From assembly GCA_964344155.1 (NCBI GenBank), contig CAYFMG010000031.1, forward strand, positions 1 through 10,302: a stretch of 10,302 bases of DNA, in the 5' to 3' direction. Each line of letters begins with the position of its first letter. Position 1 is the stretch's first letter. Below, in pieces: positions 7,293 through 10,302 of this stretch. Source of the stretch: UBA6164 sp964344155 (GTDB lineage: Bacteria; Patescibacteriota; Gracilibacteria; BD1-5; UBA6164). Under the pieces are notes generated by a model. It made no database searches, was not told the origin of the DNA, and worked only from the letters and a program-made list of their open reading frames with translations. Made by a program: the position numbers and the translations under genes.

Positions 7293-7305
7293 TTCAAAGG
7301 GCTAA
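7293..7305 (+). repeat. 13-base direct repeat, right copy
   Basis: TTCAAAGGGCTAA, identical to 6595-6607. It lies between inverted-repeat elements A and B, 698 bases from the first copy. Confidence 0.6.
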
Positions 7306-7315
7306 CACAAAAAAA

Positions 7316-7422
7316 TACCTCTCTCTTGAATTCTCTCCCCTTGTCAGGGGAAAGAGGCTACAAAAATAAGTACAATGTAGCCCTTTTCTCCTGTTAAGGA
7401 GAGAAGATTCAGATGAGAGGTA
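7316..7422. repeat. Long imperfect inverted-repeat element B
   Basis: Terminal TACCTCTC (7316-7323) and GAGAGGTA (7415-7422) are reverse complements, and the pairing continues imperfectly inwards to GGCTAC (7356-7361) and GTAGCC (7377-7382), around a 15-base AT-rich loop. Each arm has its own small hairpin: CCCCT-TGTC-AGGGG (7337-7350) and TCTCCT-GTTA-AGGAGA (7387-7402). The element starts 8 bases after the stop of the large surface gene, so it may also act as its terminator, although no T-run of the right kind follows. With element A it fills the gene-free stretch 7151-7429. Confidence 0.62.
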
Positions 7423-7429
7423 AAATTTC

Positions 7430-10302
7430 TTACCTCGCATTTGCATACTTAAACGGTTCCTCTGCAAAGGCTATAAAAATATATTTTTCTCATAATTCAT
7501 TTTGTCATCCATAAATATCTCTTATTTTAAAACCATTAGATGTAAAATCTAAAACATTTTCAGCATTATTTTCTGAAGAACTATTACTAGGAAATAATCT
7601 ACTATTTGAAATATTATACTTATTTCTTTCTGAATCAATTATTTCCCAATTATGAGTTGTTCATATTCATTTATACATCACATACCTAGGCTTAAATCCA
7701 GTATAAACAAACGGTCCATCAGCACTTCAGTTCCCTGTATAGCTTCATATTTTAGAGTATCATGGTACTGAATGGAATGCGTAAGCTATGTAATTATAAC
7801 CACTAACTCCTGATTGTCCTGCTTGACCTACAGTGAAAGTTGTAGATGTAGGACTAGTACTTCCCCATACATATGAAGACGTTTGTACTGAACTTGTTAA
7901 ATTCATTGGTAACCATTTTGTATTATCTCATAAGTCTTTATGATATACTCACCAATCATCAACTCCTGTTCTTCATTTTACAATAATCATTTCTGGTTTT
8001 TTACTTAAACCATGTCAAAGTGTTGTATTTCAAGAACTTGCTGTATACCCTATCACACTAAACCCTGCAGCAGGATTTGCACTTACTTGTGATGTTATAG
8101 TTCAATCATTGTTCGTAACAGCAGTTCATCCTGCCTTCCAGTTCCATGCTACAAAATTTTGAGAAGAACTATTTACTCATAATTCTGAACTAAGAGTAAA
8201 ACCATTTGTGTTAAACGACATTAAGTCATTATTATCTGTTGCTTCAGCAGTTGTATAATTTGCAAAAAGAACCTTATTTGGTCACCTAATAGAATCATAA
8301 ATATTTTGTCCATAAGTATTTGTTCTACTTTTAATCCAAACAAAATCTGGCTGAAAACCTAAACTACTTATATTTTTTGTTCATGAATTCCTTGTATAAG
8401 TAACAACATCAAAGTGTTTACTTGGATCTACTATACTTGGTATTGGTAGATTTTTTGTACTTAGAGCCTTGAATCCTGTTGGTGGACAATATTTGAAGTT
8501 ACCACCAGCCCCAGCACAATATTGTAATCCAGCTTGTCAACCCTGACCGAAGTTTGTAGTAGTTATAGATTGTATTGCCTGAGTACCATTATAAGCCATT
8601 AATGTAGGAATATATCAAGATGAAAAATCAATATTATTAATATTGTACCCTGTAGAAATTTCTGAATTATTTAATAATACTTTCATCTCACCATTATTGG
8701 TATCAACTAATAAACCAATAACATCTCATGCATTATAATTATAATTAAATTTTGGTATATTATCTCAATTAAAATGTGTAGCTATATTAGCAGGACTATA
8801 AGATCAAGCCCATCATCTTGTAAATATAACCATAGGATTACTATAACTTGACCCCCATACATTTAATGGATCATTTGTTTTTGTTAATCACATCATTATA
8901 TGACTACCATCAACCTCAGCTTCTGTCATAATTTTAGTTAACTCTACCTCCATATACCATTTTCAACTCTCAGGTATACTAATATTAGAACGAACTCCTG
9001 AATAAGTATTATATGATGCTGAAGAAACTAAATTTCAGTTAGATAAAGTACTTAAATTTTTATCTAATGGAGTTAATGTATTAAAATTATTCTCTGGACT
9101 ATCTATTACTTGATCAGTTGTATCCATGTTGTTTGGTGTCCAGTTGTTTGAGCTTCCTGATACATCCTTACCTAAATTTGAGCTATCACTGAAATCTAGA
9201 TGGAATCAGTTTGTACCGTAAGTTCATGTATAATTCTTTGGTAACCATTGTCCTGTAGTTGCATCCGTATAACCAAAACTAGTTGGAGTTAAAGCTTGCC
9301 CGTCTACAAGATTTACATCTGATAGATAACCATCAAAGAATTGAGCAGGACCAAAATTGAAAGCAGAAAGGAAATGTGGAGTAGTTGAATTAACATACGT
9401 ATCTTGATTTTGAGATCAATATACAGTTGAACTATAAGAAGCCTCTTCACCATTAATATAAAGCTTCAATCTCTCAGAAGCAGTAGAATGAGAAGTATCC
9501 CAAGCTACAACAATATGATACCAAGCAGAAGTATCTCTGAATTGGGCACTTGTAACAAGTTTATATTGAGTTGTATCACTTATTCTATGCTCTACTTGGA
9601 AAACATCACTTCAACTAAAATTAAAACTAGTCCAGTTCTCTGCATTAACACCAGAATCAAATACTCTACCTCAACCTCATAACTCTGATCTCTTTATCCA
9701 ACCTGACCATGTCCAAGTTTTTCTGTTACCTGCTGAACTAGGAGTTCTTTTTAGATAAGCTGAGTCATCATCATTAAATCTTGCAGAAGCCATTGGTGCT
9801 GGTTCACATATACTTCCGTTTTGTACAAATCATCCGTTACATGTCCATGTACAATCTGGGATTGTTGGCCATCCGTTTGACCATGTTTGTGTTACATTGG
9901 CTATTGTTTCTGTTGAATCTGCTGGGTTGTTTCATGATATACATTGTACACTTCTTGTGTCACTTGTACATGTTCATCCTTCATCATGATAACTTGTGTT
10001 ACATGATAAGCTTGTTGTTTGTCATATATCTTCTATTGTTCCGTTGTTACATCTATAGGTATCTGTTATCATTGTTGTTGACTCTGTTGTAACTGTACCT
10101 GTACTTGTGTGTGAGGTTGTTTGTAGGTGTGATAGTTGTGGTATTGCGTGTCCATCTTGTGTTGTTGCTAAACATCATGTATAGGTAACTGCTGTTGTTG
10201 CTATACTTATACTATCACTTGTTAAGCTTTTCTTTGATCAGTAGATTACTGCTCTTGTTACACTCTCTTGTTGTGTTGCATCATTTGGGTCTAGGTTAGC
10301 TA
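7430..10302 (-). CDS. Large phage-tail-like surface protein with LamG and SPRY-like domains (5' end missing)
   Basis: The C-terminal ~956 residues; the start lies beyond the right edge. Numbered from the first visible residue: 1-170 is a Cys-rich, Thr-rich module (TYRCNNGTIED, SYHDEGGTC, CTWTCNGGF). 172-395 is a LamG domain typical of phage tail proteins (SARFNDDDSAYLKRTPSSA, WYHIVVAWD, YFDGYLSDVN-type FDGYL at 321, YGTNGFHLDFSD, GKDVSG). 430-585 is SPRY-like (GKWYMEVEL, GDVIGLLVD, YIPTLMAYN). Then PTGFKALSTKNLP and two repeats of the kind FQPDFVWIKSR / FSVIGYTASS-LGHGLSKKPEMIIVK, and a final GSYTGNGSADGPFVYTGF domain ending FIAFAEEPFKYANAR, a hallmark ending of marine phage structural proteins (a family I believe is labelled DUF7483). 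TGA supplies many conserved Gly, for example in LGHG. It is probably a secreted adhesin of phage origin or part of a prophage; no other phage gene is in the window. No membrane anchor is visible. Confidence 0.88.

Noticed and set aside
7151..7429. CRISPR array in the repeat-rich gap
   Set aside because: The repeats are inverted and of unequal length, without regularly spaced identical units or spacers.
9781..10092. Open frame of 103 codons on the plus strand
   Set aside because: It is antisense to the Cys-rich part of the large surface gene, which matches known families and the left paralogue; the plus-strand product is a featureless hydrophobic string.
54..10302. TGA codons as frameshifts, pseudogenes or Trp codons (code 4)
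   Set aside because: Too many, in every gene, and located at conserved Gly positions, while TGG is used for Trp and reading frames continue without other stops.

Overview
The window is AT-rich DNA from a bacterium that reads UGA as glycine (genetic code 25). That points to Candidate Phyla Radiation bacteria of the Gracilibacteria (BD1-5) or Absconditabacteria (SR1); the window does not decide between them. Under the standard code nearly every gene is cut into pieces by in-frame TGA. Under code 25 they join into full-length proteins, and the TGA codons fall on family-conserved glycines: the GLPLVG and DGG positions of the PilC-type protein, both GxxH motifs of the TraB-like protein, and the LGHGL and NGF positions of the phage-type surface protein. 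TGG is used normally for Trp, which argues against TGA = Trp. All CDS calls here use code 25.

Layout. 54-2009 (-): a lipoprotein with a Cys-rich module and two LamG-like domains. 2088-4296 (-): a type IV pilus cluster transcribed as PilN-like, PilO-like, then PilC/GspF. 4435-4851 (-): a two-helix T4SS-pilin-type small membrane protein. 4957-5961 (+): a three-helix membrane-anchored TraB/Tiki-like protein. 6004-6189 (-): a 61-residue protein with six cysteines, the only gene here with a strong Shine-Dalgarno and with no TGA glycine. 6346-6558 (+): a 70-residue single-helix protein. 6604-7150 (-): a toxin-antitoxin pair of a HicB-like antitoxin and a MazF/PemK-like toxin. 7151-7429: no gene, but a cluster of G+C-rich hairpins. 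7430-10302 (-): the C-terminal ~956 residues of a large surface protein with Cys-rich, LamG, SPRY-like and phage-tail-type domains, whose start lies beyond the window.

The main theme is cell surface and attachment: pilus machinery, plus two related surface proteins at the two ends that share the same Cys-rich module followed by a phage-type LamG domain. Most genes lack a Shine-Dalgarno. Several starts are preceded by TATAAT with a TTTGNN hexamer 17 bases upstream. Transcription units are separated by perfect or near-perfect hairpins followed by T-runs. No tRNA, rRNA, CRISPR array or transposase gene was seen.
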